Positions 30,523 to 37,849 of a stretch of DNA of 44,000 nucleotides are shown here, piece after piece. The number at the start of each line of letters is the position of its first letter. Positions within the stretch are counted from its first letter, which is position 1. Position numbers and translations under genes: made by a program. This stretch comes from Clostridia bacterium. Its GTDB lineage: Bacteria > Bacillota > Clostridia > Acetivibrionales > DSM-2933. The notes beneath the pieces were generated by a model, which saw only the letters and a program-made list of their open reading frames with translations, did no database searches and was not told where the DNA came from. The stretch is taken from assembly GCA_026416815.1 (NCBI GenBank), contig JAOAEJ010000102.1, positions 1-44,000 of the forward strand. Reading direction: 5' to 3'.

Positions 30523-31884
30523 CTATGCGGCATTGGACATAGCCGCTATTATTCTTTGCCATGTCATTCTTGTTCCGTTTACTACATATCTAAGAGCATC
30601 CATTGCATGGTCAAACTGTTTAATTGGTTTATCCTCGCCCTTTTCCTGAGCCTTAGGGTCCCACCTATAGGCACTAAACTCTTTGATTGTATTCTTACAC
30701 TTCCTGAATATCCTGAGCATATCGTTATCTATTATGGAAGACACTAGCTCTATGCCCTTAAGGACCTCATTATCTGCCTGTCTTATTTGCCTTATGCCTT
30801 CCTCATGTAGTTGTAGCATAAAGCCCTTGGCCGATGGGTCAATGAAAGTGTATTCATGTCTTACCGGTATGCCATCTACCCCATTTTCTATTAGCCATTT
30901 CTTAAAGTCCTTAGCATACTTGGAAGGTGACTTCTGGATTTGCTCCGACCTTCCCTCATGATAATACTCATCCATGATATATAGTTTATCATCAGAGCCT
31001 TGGCCTATCAGAAGGAAAACTGTAGCATTTGATTGGCCATAGTCTACTCCTATCCACTTCTTTAGTATCCTCACTCCAGGAGGTAGCTTATCTATCACCA
31101 TATGATTGCCAAACATGGAATATATTACGCCTTCCGCTATTACCCAAAGGCCTAAGATAAAGCGTTCATAGAATATGCCTCTAAATGACCTCTTATATTG
31201 TGCTATCTTCTTTTCACTCAATGATGGATTGTCCTCAAGCATAAAGTGAATCCTTATGGCGTTCTTTTCCTTTAAGCAATCTATCCATTCAAGCTTGAAC
31301 CAGTGGAATGGGCCATCTGGATTGCAGTTAAACCATAGCTTACTGCCCTCTTCACTACATCTGGCAACACACTGATTAACGAAGGATTGTGGCATAAGAG
31401 TCACTTCATCAAAGAAGAAGCCAGCCGCTGTAAAGCCTTGTACTAAGTCCTGTGATTTTTCGTCCTTACCACCGAATATATAGAAGTAGTTCTCAACATC
31501 GCCCTTTGATATGATATAAGCATGATTGCTATCTAAGTCCGGCATCTTCCTTATAGAATAGCCTCTTCCTATTAGCATTAGCTTTAGCCAGAACCAAACG
31601 TTTCTTTTGAATGAGCCAATAGTTTTTCCAGCCATACCAAAGTTTGAGCCATTATATTCTGACATGGCCCAGAGCACAAAGGAAAGGGACATAATCACCG
31701 TCTTTCCGCTACGTACTGCGCCATCTGCGATTATCGCATCCTTTTCATGATGTGGTGAGCCTTTTGTTAATATATTACCTTTACTATCATATGTAGGTTT
31801 AGTCCACCAAGTGAGTATCTTCTTTTGTTTTATACTAAATGTTACGAACTTAAAGCCTTTCTTTCTTAGAGCCATATGTGCCAC
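30523..31884 (-). CDS. terL: Terminase large subunit
   Basis: Packaging motor and nuclease, 453 residues. ATPase: Walker A AVRSGKT near 56-62, Walker B AAGFFFDEVTLMP near 153-165. Nuclease: WIGVDYGQSNATVFLLI, YTFIDPSAKGFML and FDHAMDALRYVV hold the three acidic metal ligands of the RNase H fold. GTG start at 31884 with AAAGGAGG 8 bases upstream. Type and neighbours (SPP1-like portal) suggest headful packaging, which fits the circular map. Confidence 0.95.
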   Translation of the reverse strand: MAHMALRKKGFKFVTFSIKQKKILTWWTKPTYDSKGNILTKGSPHHEKDAIIADGAVRSGKTVIMSLSFVLWAMSEYNGSNFGMAGKTIGSFKRNVWFWLKLMLIGRGYSIRKMPDLDSNHAYIISKGDVENYFYIFGGKDEKSQDLVQGFTAAGFFFDEVTLMPQSFVNQCVARCSEEGSKLWFNCNPDGPFHWFKLEWIDCLKEKNAIRIHFMLEDNPSLSEKKIAQYKRSFRGIFYERFILGLWVIAEGVIYSMFGNHMVIDKLPPGVRILKKWIGVDYGQSNATVFLLIGQGSDDKLYIMDEYYHEGRSEQIQKSPSKYAKDFKKWLIENGVDGIPVRHEYTFIDPSAKGFMLQLHEEGIRQIRQADNEVLKGIELVSSIIDNDMLRIFRKCKNTIKEFSAYRWDPKAQEKGEDKPIKQFDHAMDALRYVVNGTRMTWQRIIAAMSNAA

Positions 31885-31902
31885 TTTGTATTCCTCCTTT
31901 CG

Positions 31903-32037
31903 TTAAAAGTATATTGATATTAGTAAGCACCCTATAAACAAGAAAAAGCCTATCCGTAGATAGGGCTTCTTTTTCAGTGATATTATGAGTAATGCTGGAT
32001 AAATAATGAAGAATGCTGATAATATTGAGCCTATCAT
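31903..32037 (-). CDS. 44-aa two-helix membrane protein candidate between terS and terL
   Basis: The gap between terS and terL is filled by one open frame: ATG at 32037 (10 bases after the terS stop) to TAA at 31905-31903 (18 bases before terL). It encodes MIGSILSAFFIIYPALLIIS, a KKKPYLR turn, and IGFFLFIGCLLISIYF: two hydrophobic helices with a basic loop. The ribosome binding site (AGGAAA) is weak and close. A terminator-like hairpin lies inside it. If real it may be an extra holin-like or superinfection protein. Confidence 0.45.
   Translation of the reverse strand: MIGSILSAFFIIYPALLIISLKKKPYLRIGFFLFIGCLLISIYF
31946..31968 (-). terminator. Terminator-like hairpin between terS and terL
   Basis: AAGCCCTATC TACG GATAGGCTT (one bulge) followed by TTTC on the transcript. 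It overlaps codons of the 44-aa frame; it may attenuate terL. Confidence 0.6.
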
Positions 32038-32047
32038 GTTTCCTATA

Positions 32048-32716
32048 TTAGTCCCAATCATCGTCTTTTTCATCACCCCAAACTTCTTCGGCCGTTCCCT
32101 TGAGTGCTTCTATAAAGCCGTCATCCTCTATTTCTCCGCCACCTTGACCTGCTTTAAGCCTTTCAATTTCAAGCCGTTGTTCCATAAGTGCCAATTTCTT
32201 TTCCTCTATTTTCTCTTTCCAATCTTTTGGCATCACATCGAAGTAGCGTTCTAGCTTTTGTAATGCCGCTATTTTATCGTAAAGCTCTATTGATATTCCA
32301 TCTCTGCCCTTTTTAACTGATTTCACCAATTGTCCATCAATCTTTTCGGCATCAATTAGCTCCACTTTATTTCCTGATATTTTCACAAAATCCGTCACAT
32401 TTGAAAAGGCTATCCTTGCATAATGGTCGATTATATCAAGTGCACTTATGTGTGACTGTTGGCTTATTCTTAATTTAAGCCATGCTATATAGAGATTCAC
32501 CCTATCTTTATTTAGAAGCCTGTAAGCCATTGAGTTTGCTGAGGCACCTGTATATCCTGCCTTCTTGGCCGCTAGTATGGCATTGTGATTGCCAATAAAA
32601 TTCTCACAAAAAAGCCGCTCTCGTTCTGTTAATTCAAGAGTGGCTTCTTGCCTGTCCATGTTAAGTAGTTCTTCCTCTGTAAACTCAACGAATCTTTTCT
32701 TATAAGCGGTTGGCAT
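32048..32716 (-). CDS. terS: Terminase small subunit
   Basis: 222 residues. RERLFCENFIGNHNAILAAK and AGYTGASANSMAYRLLNKDR form the helix-turn-helix of Terminase_2-type small subunits, followed by a central oligomerisation region and a coiled coil (KEKIEEKKLALMEQRLEIER). The acidic tail EVWGDEKDDDWD ends in a DDDW motif also seen in the SSB and the 190-aa protein. It selects the packaging site and activates TerL. SD GAAAGGAGG. Confidence 0.9.
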   Translation of the reverse strand: MPTAYKKRFVEFTEEELLNMDRQEATLELTERERLFCENFIGNHNAILAAKKAGYTGASANSMAYRLLNKDRVNLYIAWLKLRISQQSHISALDIIDHYARIAFSNVTDFVKISGNKVELIDAEKIDGQLVKSVKKGRDGISIELYDKIAALQKLERYFDVMPKDWKEKIEEKKLALMEQRLEIERLKAGQGGGEIEDDGFIEALKGTAEEVWGDEKDDDWD

Positions 32717-32755
32717 ATAATCCTCCTTTCCAGAACGAGGACCTATGCCACTTGG

Positions 32756-33145
32756 TTATGTATCTTCACCAACTAATCGGCCCAATCGTTCTTTTCTGTA
32801 TGCTTTCTTGATTCTAAGCTTTTGCTCCATCTGTAGTTTAAATGCTGTAAAATTACAAGCATCACAGTTGTACTGTTGATTAAGGTAGAATGAACTATGA
32901 TACTCTTTACACCTATCACAAAAACTCTTGGTGCACTCACCTGATTCTAATGTTGCATAAAGCTCCAATCTGAAAGTTGGTAAACTAGCTTCTTTCACCT
33001 TTTCTATCTTCCAAAAGGTTTCGCCAATTTCAACTTCATTTCTTATTACATTTTCAGCTACCCACCTACATGCTTTAAGGTAGGCTTCTTTTCCTGATAA
33101 CTCATCACTAAATTCTTCTTGGTGGAATTTCACTGATAATTTCAT
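32756..33145 (-). CDS. Zinc-binding protein, 129 aa, unknown function
   Basis: CTKSFCDRCKEYHSSFYLNQ, then YNCDACNF, hold two CxxC pairs about 18 residues apart, the pattern of a zinc ribbon. N-terminal half is alpha/beta and acidic; C-terminus is basic (LRIKKAYRKERLGRL). It precedes terS, with strong overlap in timing suggested by the same transcript. Function unknown; nucleic-acid contact is inference. Confidence 0.65.
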   Translation of the reverse strand: MKLSVKFHQEEFSDELSGKEAYLKACRWVAENVIRNEVEIGETFWKIEKVKEASLPTFRLELYATLESGECTKSFCDRCKEYHSSFYLNQQYNCDACNFTAFKLQMEQKLRIKKAYRKERLGRLVGEDT

Positions 33146-33147
33146 TT

Positions 33148-33417
33148 TTATTCATCGACCTCACTTCCGTAAGCCTCTTGAAGGGCTTTTCTAGCTATTA
33201 ACTTTTTGATTAAAGCTGACGCTTTGTCTTTGGTAAGTTTATTTGGGTCCTTGCCAGAAGTGTCAATGCCTAATTCCCTACATAACTTGTAAACTAGTTC
33301 GATTTGTGGTATTGTAGCCGCATCTCTGTTTCCAAGTATGCATTCACTATTCCTACATTTTGTAGAATCTCCTATAGCTACCATTAGGCAATGGCAATAT
33401 GGACAGAACTTAGCCAT
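33148..33417 (-). CDS. Zinc-ribbon plus helical domain protein, 89 aa
   Basis: MAKFCPYCHCLMVAIGDSTK and CRNSEC form a zinc ribbon (residues 5-26). The C-terminal half (ELGIDTSGKDPNKLTKDKAS then LIKKLIARK) has the LG...LTK..AS.lI..L pattern of small phage DUF3072-like helical domains. Start chosen as ATG at 33417 with AAGGGGG upstream; the longer frame to 33516 runs through the promoter at 33441-33469. First gene of the terminase transcript. Confidence 0.75.
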   Translation of the reverse strand: MAKFCPYCHCLMVAIGDSTKCRNSECILGNRDAATIPQIELVYKLCRELGIDTSGKDPNKLTKDKASALIKKLIARKALQEAYGSEVDE

Positions 33418-33440
33418 ATATATTGCCCCCTTCTTGTACC

Positions 33441-33469
33441 ATTTTACCATATTTTTGGTAATTTGTACA
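33441..33469 (-). promoter_or_regulatory. Promoter (TGTACA-N17-TAAAAT) of the terminase transcript
   Basis: TGTACA 33469-33464, TAAAAT 33446-33441, spacer 17. Start of the packaging/head operon: 89-aa gene, 129-aa gene, terS, terL. Confidence 0.75.
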
Positions 33470-33585
33470 TACATTTTGTAAAAATTGGTCCCTATCTGAG
33501 GGGCTGCATTGTTCATATATATTTACTATCATGAGATAGCTTTTAAATGCTCAGAATTAATCGTGCAATTTCGAGATATTATTCT

Positions 33586-34041
33586 CTACCAAGCTTCTAC
33601 CCTTGCCAGTTCAATTTCCCTTTTGGCTAATTTATCCACTGCCTCATTGTGTTTGTCACCTGAATGACCCTTGATTTTGATAAAGTTGATGTCCCTGGAT
33701 TTTTCCAACAGGTTTACCAATTGTAGCCAAAGGTCTTTGTTCTTTACATCCTCACGGCTTACTGTCTTCCAGCCGTTTTCTCCCCATTTCTTAAGCCACT
33801 TGTTTTTGACTGCATTCACTACATAAGCACTATCGGAATATATGTCAACCTTCTTTTGGCCTAAGCTCAATGCCAATTTGAGAGATTCAACTGCCGCTTT
33901 TAGTTCCATCCTGTTGTTGGTTGTTTCCTCTTCAAATCCAGTTATCTGTTGTCTGTCATTTGGTAAGAGAATTATTGCCGCCCAACCACCAGGCCCAGGG
34001 TTTCCACTACATGCACCGTCTGTAAATATCCTTGTTTTCAT
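33586..34041 (-). CDS. rnhA: Ribonuclease HI
   Basis: 151 residues. IFTDGACSGNPGPGGWA (Asp), NRMELKAAVE (Glu), IYSDSAYVVNAV (Asp) and HSGDKHNEAVDKLA (Asp) give the complete DEDD catalytic set of RNase HI. Removes RNA from RNA-DNA hybrids, for example replication primers. Start chosen as ATG at 34041 behind AAGGAGGG; the frame to 34128 overlaps the neighbour without signal. Last gene before the terminase promoter. Confidence 0.95.
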   Translation of the reverse strand: MKTRIFTDGACSGNPGPGGWAAIILLPNDRQQITGFEEETTNNRMELKAAVESLKLALSLGQKKVDIYSDSAYVVNAVKNKWLKKWGENGWKTVSREDVKNKDLWLQLVNLLEKSRDINFIKIKGHSGDKHNEAVDKLAKREIELARVEAW

Positions 34042-34042
34042 T

Positions 34043-34396
34043 TTAGCCCTCCTTCTTAAGTACATTGTTGATATATGCAAATATGAATAGCGTTGTTTTG
34101 CCAAAGCCTTCAAACATTGATTGTGCATATATTGTTTTTATCCACTCATGGGTATCTGTCCTTTTTATCATAAATGAATAGTATGCTTCTTCAACACTAC
34201 CTGGCATGATATACGATAGCAATACTGGGTACTTCTTTTGCATCTTCCATAATGCTGATTCTAATGCTTCCACCTCAGGAAATAGTTCGCCTTCTGCTTC
34301 ATCTTTAAAAAATGGTAGCTTGTAAAGTGCTTTTCTAAGCTCATCCTTATTTCCTGGTTCCCTTAAGTCAAGTTGTAGAATCTCTGATAATTTCAA
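34043..34396 (-). CDS. 117-aa protein of unknown function upstream of rnhA
   Basis: Mostly helical (DELRKALYKLPFFKDEAEGE, PEVEALESALWKMQKKYPVL) with a hydrophobic C-terminus (FGKTTLFIFAYINNVLKK). No motif known to me. Start chosen as TTG at 34396, 8 bases after AAAGGTGG; another TTG at 34432 would add 12 residues. It ends one base before the RNase HI ATG. Confidence 0.65.
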   Translation of the reverse strand: MKLSEILQLDLREPGNKDELRKALYKLPFFKDEAEGELFPEVEALESALWKMQKKYPVLLSYIMPGSVEEAYYSFMIKRTDTHEWIKTIYAQSMFEGFGKTTLFIFAYINNVLKKEG

Positions 34397-34458
34397 CTTG
34401 TATACCACCTTTTCAAATTTTATATTCTCCAACTCTGTGGGCTGTATAAATGGATAAA

Positions 34459-34479
34459 GGCCGGCCTTTTGGGCCGGCC
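34459..34479 (-). terminator. Terminator of the 190-aa gene
   Basis: GGCCGGCC CAAAA GGCCGGCC stem, then TTTATCC on the transcript, 20 bases past the stop. Confidence 0.8.
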
Positions 34480-34498
34480 CTCCAAGGTTGACCGGGGA

Positions 34499-35071
34499 TT
34501 AAATATCCCAATCGTCATCCTTCTTAGTGTCCTTCTTTTCTTCTTTCTTTTCAGTTTTCTTAGTGTCCTTTTTGTCCTCTTCGCCCCAATCATCTTCATC
34601 CTTTTTGGATTCAGTTTTCTTGGTTTCGGATTTCTTAGCAGCTTCTGCCTTTTTCTTGTCATCAGCTTTAAGAGCCTTGATGTAAACTTCAGGAGCCTGC
34701 TTGGTTTCTACTTCGATCTTTCTTTCCTTGCACATCATGTACAGGTCTTTTGCGGATTTGCCAGCGTAAGGGTCTTTCTTTTCATCCTTTGCTGTATCCT
34801 TCTTTTCTTCCTTGGAGATGTCTTTTACTTCTTTTTCTTCACCGGTTGTTTCGCCTTCGCCGCCTTCTTCTGTTTCACCCTTTAATACGGATTCAACCTT
34901 TCTGGCTGTTACGTATTCAGGAATTGTATCCAGGATTTTAGCTGCCGGTTCATTTACCTGTGAAGCCAGGTTCAGGAATAAAGGGAATCTACGACCGATG
35001 TCCAAAATGTCCTCTTTGTTTCCTGCCTGTATTGCTCTTACTGCTTCTCCAACTTTCCAATTCTTAGCCAT
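34499..35071 (-). CDS. Highly charged 190-aa protein with one HeH/SAP-like module
   Basis: Residues 1-65 are a folded helical part (KVGEAVRAIQAGNKEDILDI, FPLFLNLASQVNEP). 66-101 is an acidic linker. The module YAGKSAKDLYMMCKERKIEV with YIKALKADD is at 102-137. The rest is Lys/Glu/Asp-rich, ending in KKDDDWDI. The module and the DDDW tail match the SSB. Own promoter (35175-35202) and strong terminator (34459-34479), so it is expressed alone, probably early and strongly. A DNA-binding or SSB-partner role is inferred. ATG at 35071 after AAAAGGAGG. Confidence 0.72.
   Translation of the reverse strand: MAKNWKVGEAVRAIQAGNKEDILDIGRRFPLFLNLASQVNEPAAKILDTIPEYVTARKVESVLKGETEEGGEGETTGEEKEVKDISKEEKKDTAKDEKKDPYAGKSAKDLYMMCKERKIEVETKQAPEVYIKALKADDKKKAEAAKKSETKKTESKKDEDDWGEEDKKDTKKTEKKEEKKDTKKDDDWDI
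34661..34768 (-). repeat. HeH/SAP-like module copy 4 (190-aa protein residues 102-137)
   Basis: KSAKDLYMMCKERKIEVETK ... VYIKALKADD; closest to the second SSB copy (IEVET). Confidence 0.78.
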
Positions 35072-35174
35072 AATGATGGCCTCCTTTTCTGCCCTTTGGG
35101 CTTTAAAATTTATTTTCACTTATCAAAGTTCTAATCCGTTGCCGGTTTGTTGTTTACCGGTGGTTGATGATTCT

Positions 35175-35202
35175 ATTCTAACATGACTACGCCAGTTGTA
35201 CA
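35175..35202 (-). promoter_or_regulatory. Promoter (TGTACA-N16-TAGAAT) of the 190-aa gene
   Basis: TGTACA 35202-35197, TAGAAT 35180-35175, spacer 16, with an A/T-rich run upstream (35203-35235). The 5' leader is about 100 bases, with CCGGT / ACCGG inverted repeats. Confidence 0.75.
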
Positions 35203-35231
35203 TACCTTTTTTAAATATTTTTTAAAAATTT

Positions 35232-35474
35232 TTAACCTTTTTCGTCTTCTTCCTTTTGAATGGCCTCATTGATGGCATCCCTGAGGTTGTATAAACCTTC
35301 CAGATTATCAACGTGAGTCGCACCTTTAAGAAATATGGCTGTTTGTTTCCGGCCTTCCTGGACCACTATTTGTTGGACCATTGTATATGTACCATTTGGG
35401 TGTTTGCTTATTACCAGGTTTCTTTTGTCCTGGATTTTAGCCTTTGATAGTTCCTTAAAGTCATTCCTTTCCAT
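35232..35474 (-). CDS. 80-aa protein of unknown function
   Basis: Start chosen as ATG at 35474, 10 bases after AGGAGG. Beta-hairpin-type N-terminus (RNLVISKHPNGTYTMVQQIV) and acidic C-terminus. It overlaps the DUF1599-like gene by 14 bases and ends before the promoter region of the 190-aa gene. No motif. Confidence 0.62.
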   Translation of the reverse strand: MERNDFKELSKAKIQDKRNLVISKHPNGTYTMVQQIVVQEGRKQTAIFLKGATHVDNLEGLYNLRDAINEAIQKEEDEKG

Positions 35475-35790
35475 CCTTATTAGCCCTCCTATGCTCATAC
35501 ACCCACATTAAGCAATAGGTTGCCATGTCAATGAGTGTGTCCTCAATACTTTCATCACTTACATTGTTTTGTGCCCCAAGGGTTAAGGCCTCCACTCTAC
35601 TAAATTTATCATTCACTCTTACCAATGCTGATATTGGGCCATATTTCTGAAATTGCTTACCAAAGCTATCACCATACGCTACATTTTTATCAACAAACTG
35701 ATTTATAGCATTATCTGCCATAAGCCTCATTGTAGTAGCTTGGTTGATTGTTTTGTCGTTTACTGGGCCTCCTGGTTTATTCATCTCCAT
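35461..35790 (-). CDS. DUF1599/Nmad1-like nucleotide-modification-associated protein
   Basis: 109 residues. KNVAYGDSFGKQFQKYGPIS and RVNDKFSRVEALTLG, then ESIEDTLIDMATYCLMW, match the K..aYGdsf...R..dK.sR...L...ESieDtl.D.a.Yc pattern of DUF1599 (Nmad1), a family linked by comparative genomics to phage base-modification and dNTP turnover. Start chosen at 35790, 9 bases after GAGGAGG. It overlaps the upstream gene by 14 bases. The actual substrate is unknown. Confidence 0.75.
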   Translation of the reverse strand: MEMNKPGGPVNDKTINQATTMRLMADNAINQFVDKNVAYGDSFGKQFQKYGPISALVRVNDKFSRVEALTLGAQNNVSDESIEDTLIDMATYCLMWVYEHRRANKDGKE

Positions 35791-36142
35791 CTTCTTCAAC
35801 CTCCTCAGCCTTTGCTTCAAACATGACCTTGAAGATTTCATCACCTACTATTGTGGTGATTTCATCAGCCTCTACATGGTCCAGCTGAGAATTGAATTTT
35901 ACTACCCCTTCACCATCATGGTCTATCTTGATTTCCTTCACCATGAATATACCAAGCTTTTGGGGTGGGTTATTTCCCCTTTTGATGGTGATTGTAGTGT
36001 TTTCATTGAGGAACTGAATAAGCTTTATATAATTAGGAAGTTCCTCATATGCGAATTTTAATCCGAGGTCCACGGCCTTATTGTTTTTAAGGCTATGTCC
36101 ATTATATTTTGCTAAACTTCTTACTTTGATTTCTTTGGCCAT
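35777..36142 (-). CDS. 121-aa protein of unknown function
   Basis: Begins MAKEIKVRSLAKYNGHSLKN; strand-rich in the middle (TTITIKRGNNPPQKLGIFMV) and acidic at the end (EEVEEDGDE). Probably a small beta-barrel protein. Good SD (AAAGGAGCGG). It overlaps the nuclease-like gene by 22 bases, so its expression is tied to it. Confidence 0.65.
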   Translation of the reverse strand: MAKEIKVRSLAKYNGHSLKNNKAVDLGLKFAYEELPNYIKLIQFLNENTTITIKRGNNPPQKLGIFMVKEIKIDHDGEGVVKFNSQLDHVEADEITTIVGDEIFKVMFEAKAEEVEEDGDE

Positions 36143-36594
36143 TTTGACCGCTCCTTTTCTTTCTCCTTCCAGAACTTTCCTCTATTTCCGGACCGGATTA
36201 TTTTAGTATTTTCTTCTATTTGCTCATCTGGAGCGGCTACCTCTGTCTTGATTATATCACACCTACCACATTCAAGATATTGGACCACACTGGGTAAGTC
36301 TGTCGGTTTTGCCATGATAAATACCTCCCCAGTGGAGAGGAACTGCCCTACAAATACCGGAATTTTATGTGCAACTGCCGCATTATACTCAAGTGTATGC
36401 CAGTCTTTTATCTGTATCCTTAAGCTTTCTGCATCAGTGCTTTTTAGCTGTGCTATAAGATAGTCGTTTTGGCCATCTTCCTTTTCAACCCAACCAGCTC
36501 CTGAGTTCTTAGTGGGCACCAGCCCTAACCCCTTCATTACTTCGGCCTCATTCTGTCTATAGAACTTGGTCGACCTTCTGCCCTCACTTGCCAT
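36121..36594 (-). CDS. PD-(D/E)XK nuclease-like protein, Holliday-junction-resolvase type
   Basis: 157 residues. The order NEAEVMKGLGLVPTKNSGAG, then D44 in QNDYLIAQLKS (D...QxK) and KIPVFVGQF is the layout of small Hjc/RecU-type PD-(D/E)XK resolvases, with Gln in place of the usual Glu before the Lys. The C-terminus is very basic (KFWKEKEKERSKWPKKSK), good for DNA binding. A RuvC-like resolvase is encoded elsewhere, so this may process a different junction. Moderate certainty. Confidence 0.6.
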   Translation of the reverse strand: MASEGRRSTKFYRQNEAEVMKGLGLVPTKNSGAGWVEKEDGQNDYLIAQLKSTDAESLRIQIKDWHTLEYNAAVAHKIPVFVGQFLSTGEVFIMAKPTDLPSVVQYLECGRCDIIKTEVAAPDEQIEENTKIIRSGNRGKFWKEKEKERSKWPKKSK

Positions 36595-36946
36595 AGTTGG
36601 TCTTTTCCCCGATTATTAGTTTGTAATCTATGCCTTTATCTTCACACCAGGAACGAATATCGTCTAATGTTAAATGGCCTTCGTTAATGCACTCGAGGTT
36701 GTTTGTGACCTTCCTCAATAGCCGGTATATTCTTTCCTTACCAAAGCCAAATTCATCATATAGGCTTAAAATAAAAGCAGCGGTTAAGTCTCTAACCGCT
36801 ATGTTAATGCCAATTCTCTTGGCCTCACTTATTTCTTTATCAAACCGCCTCTTTACGAGCGATTCTATCCTCATTGCCTCGTTTACAGTTGCATCCTTCT
36901 TTGCATCCACACTGAATTGTTGCTTCCGTCTTTCCTGCCTGTTCAT
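36584..36946 (-). CDS. 120-aa helical protein of unknown function
   Basis: Start chosen as ATG at 36946 with AGGAGG 8 bases upstream. Helical, basic N-terminus (MNRQERRKQQFSVDAKKDAT), then FILSLYDEFGFGKERIYRLL and LTLDDIRSWCEDKGIDYKLI. A common phage small-protein pattern whose function I do not know. Its first 107 bases overlap the preceding gene in another frame. Confidence 0.68.
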   Translation of the reverse strand: MNRQERRKQQFSVDAKKDATVNEAMRIESLVKRRFDKEISEAKRIGINIAVRDLTAAFILSLYDEFGFGKERIYRLLRKVTNNLECINEGHLTLDDIRSWCEDKGIDYKLIIGEKTNYGK

Positions 36947-37100
36947 TAGATTCACCTCCTTTGAAGAAGTGCCTCTTTAGTATTGGCAGTATCATCGGGT
37001 GTTCCTCATTTACCTCGGTTAAAAAATCAACCAAGTCTTTTACCGTGATGTCCTTCACATTGACGTCATTTAATTTTACATCTTTTACTTCGATTGTCAT
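36840..37100 (-). CDS. 86-aa protein with Cys-rich C-terminus, long overlap with next gene
   Basis: The N-terminal half (VKDVKLNDVNVKDITVKDLV, then EEHPMILPILKRHFFKGG) is a repetitive V-K-D pattern with an amphipathic helix. The C-terminal part holds CGCKEGCNCKRG, a tight Cys cluster that could bind metal. That part overlaps the next gene by 107 bases. SD is GGGG, in one arm of a hairpin at 37104-37138. The overlapping tail could be a by-product of the downstream start. Confidence 0.6.
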   Translation of the reverse strand: MTIEVKDVKLNDVNVKDITVKDLVDFLTEVNEEHPMILPILKRHFFKGGESNEQAGKTEATIQCGCKEGCNCKRGNEDRIARKEAV

Positions 37101-37103
37101 ATT

Positions 37104-37138
37104 AACAACCCCTTTTTAAATTTTTAATTTGGGTTGTT
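37104..37138 (-). promoter_or_regulatory. Inverted repeat enclosing the SD of the 86-aa gene
   Basis: AACAACCC / GGGTTGTT (8 bp) around a 19-base A/T loop. The 3' arm covers the GGGG SD and comes 3 bases before the ATG, so the hairpin could block translation or end upstream transcripts. Confidence 0.45.
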
Positions 37139-37567
37139 GCTCTGAACACTAGTGCATCTGCACGAAGGAATAATCTCTTTGTTGTAGAATCTACCACATA
37201 AAGGGCAGAGCCTGTATTTATTCTTCACCTCATATGATTCGAGGTCGTATTGTTCTCCTGTCAAGTATATCCTATGGGATGTGTCACAGTTGTCAATTGA
37301 AGCTTTGCTTTGTAATTCCCTTATTAGCATTGCTATCCTCTCCTCATTAGTGATTGATTGTACCGCCTGTGCCAAAAGCTCATCTTTCTCTTTGTCCCTT
37401 TCGGCATCTTTATGCCTTCTTTCCTCTGCCCATTTTTCTTTCATTTGGTCATATTGGTTCATCAACTCGGCCAGCTTTTTGTCCTGTTTTCCTGGCCTTC
37501 TAAAGAATGAAAAGTTTATGCCAGGTTTGATTGCCGGGCCTGTCGTCTTGACAACTAATACTTTCAT
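37124..37567 (-). CDS. 147-aa coiled-coil plus zinc-ribbon protein
   Basis: Residues 28-70 form a strongly charged coiled coil (KLAELMNQYDQMKEKWAEER). The C-terminus holds YRLCPLCGRFYNKEIIPSCR followed by C, a CxxC...CxC zinc ribbon. No family recognised. It may pair with one of the other ribbon proteins of this block. Confidence 0.65.
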   Translation of the reverse strand: MKVLVVKTTGPAIKPGINFSFFRRPGKQDKKLAELMNQYDQMKEKWAEERRHKDAERDKEKDELLAQAVQSITNEERIAMLIRELQSKASIDNCDTSHRIYLTGEQYDLESYEVKNKYRLCPLCGRFYNKEIIPSCRCTSVQSNNPN

Positions 37568-37576
37568 TGTACTGCC

Positions 37577-37849
37577 TCACTTCCTGTATTTCTTTGGACC
37601 GATAGGCCTTTGTACGAATACCAAAAAGCCGTTCTTGTTGTACTCCATTATCTTTTTGCTCATTGCCTTGTTGTCTAGGAATGTTTCGTCCTTCATCTCG
37701 GCAAAGTCATCTTTTTGTACCGCCACAATGGCGTATTTTCCTTCTTGCTTGTATTTTTTCTTTGCAAGGTTTATACAGTTCTTAAATAGCTTTTCTTCCA
37801 CGTTGCTATATGTGTTGCCATTTACTACCAGGGTTAGCGTTCTTACCAT
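37577..37849 (-). CDS. 90-aa basic protein of unknown function
   Basis: Begins MVRTLTLVVNGNTYSNVEEK and ends in basic RPIGPKKYRK, with hydrophobic strand segments between (YAIVAVQK, GFLVFVQ). Compact alpha/beta type. SD GGAGGG. The start overlaps the membrane protein gene by 7 bases. No function seen. Confidence 0.6.
   Translation of the reverse strand: MVRTLTLVVNGNTYSNVEEKLFKNCINLAKKKYKQEGKYAIVAVQKDDFAEMKDETFLDNKAMSKKIMEYNKNGFLVFVQRPIGPKKYRK

Noticed and set aside
34469..34885. 138-aa plus-strand frame with many Phe/Leu residues, looking like a membrane protein
   Set aside because: It is the complement of the Lys/Glu-rich 190-aa gene, which yields Phe/Leu codons; no SD or promoter on the plus strand.
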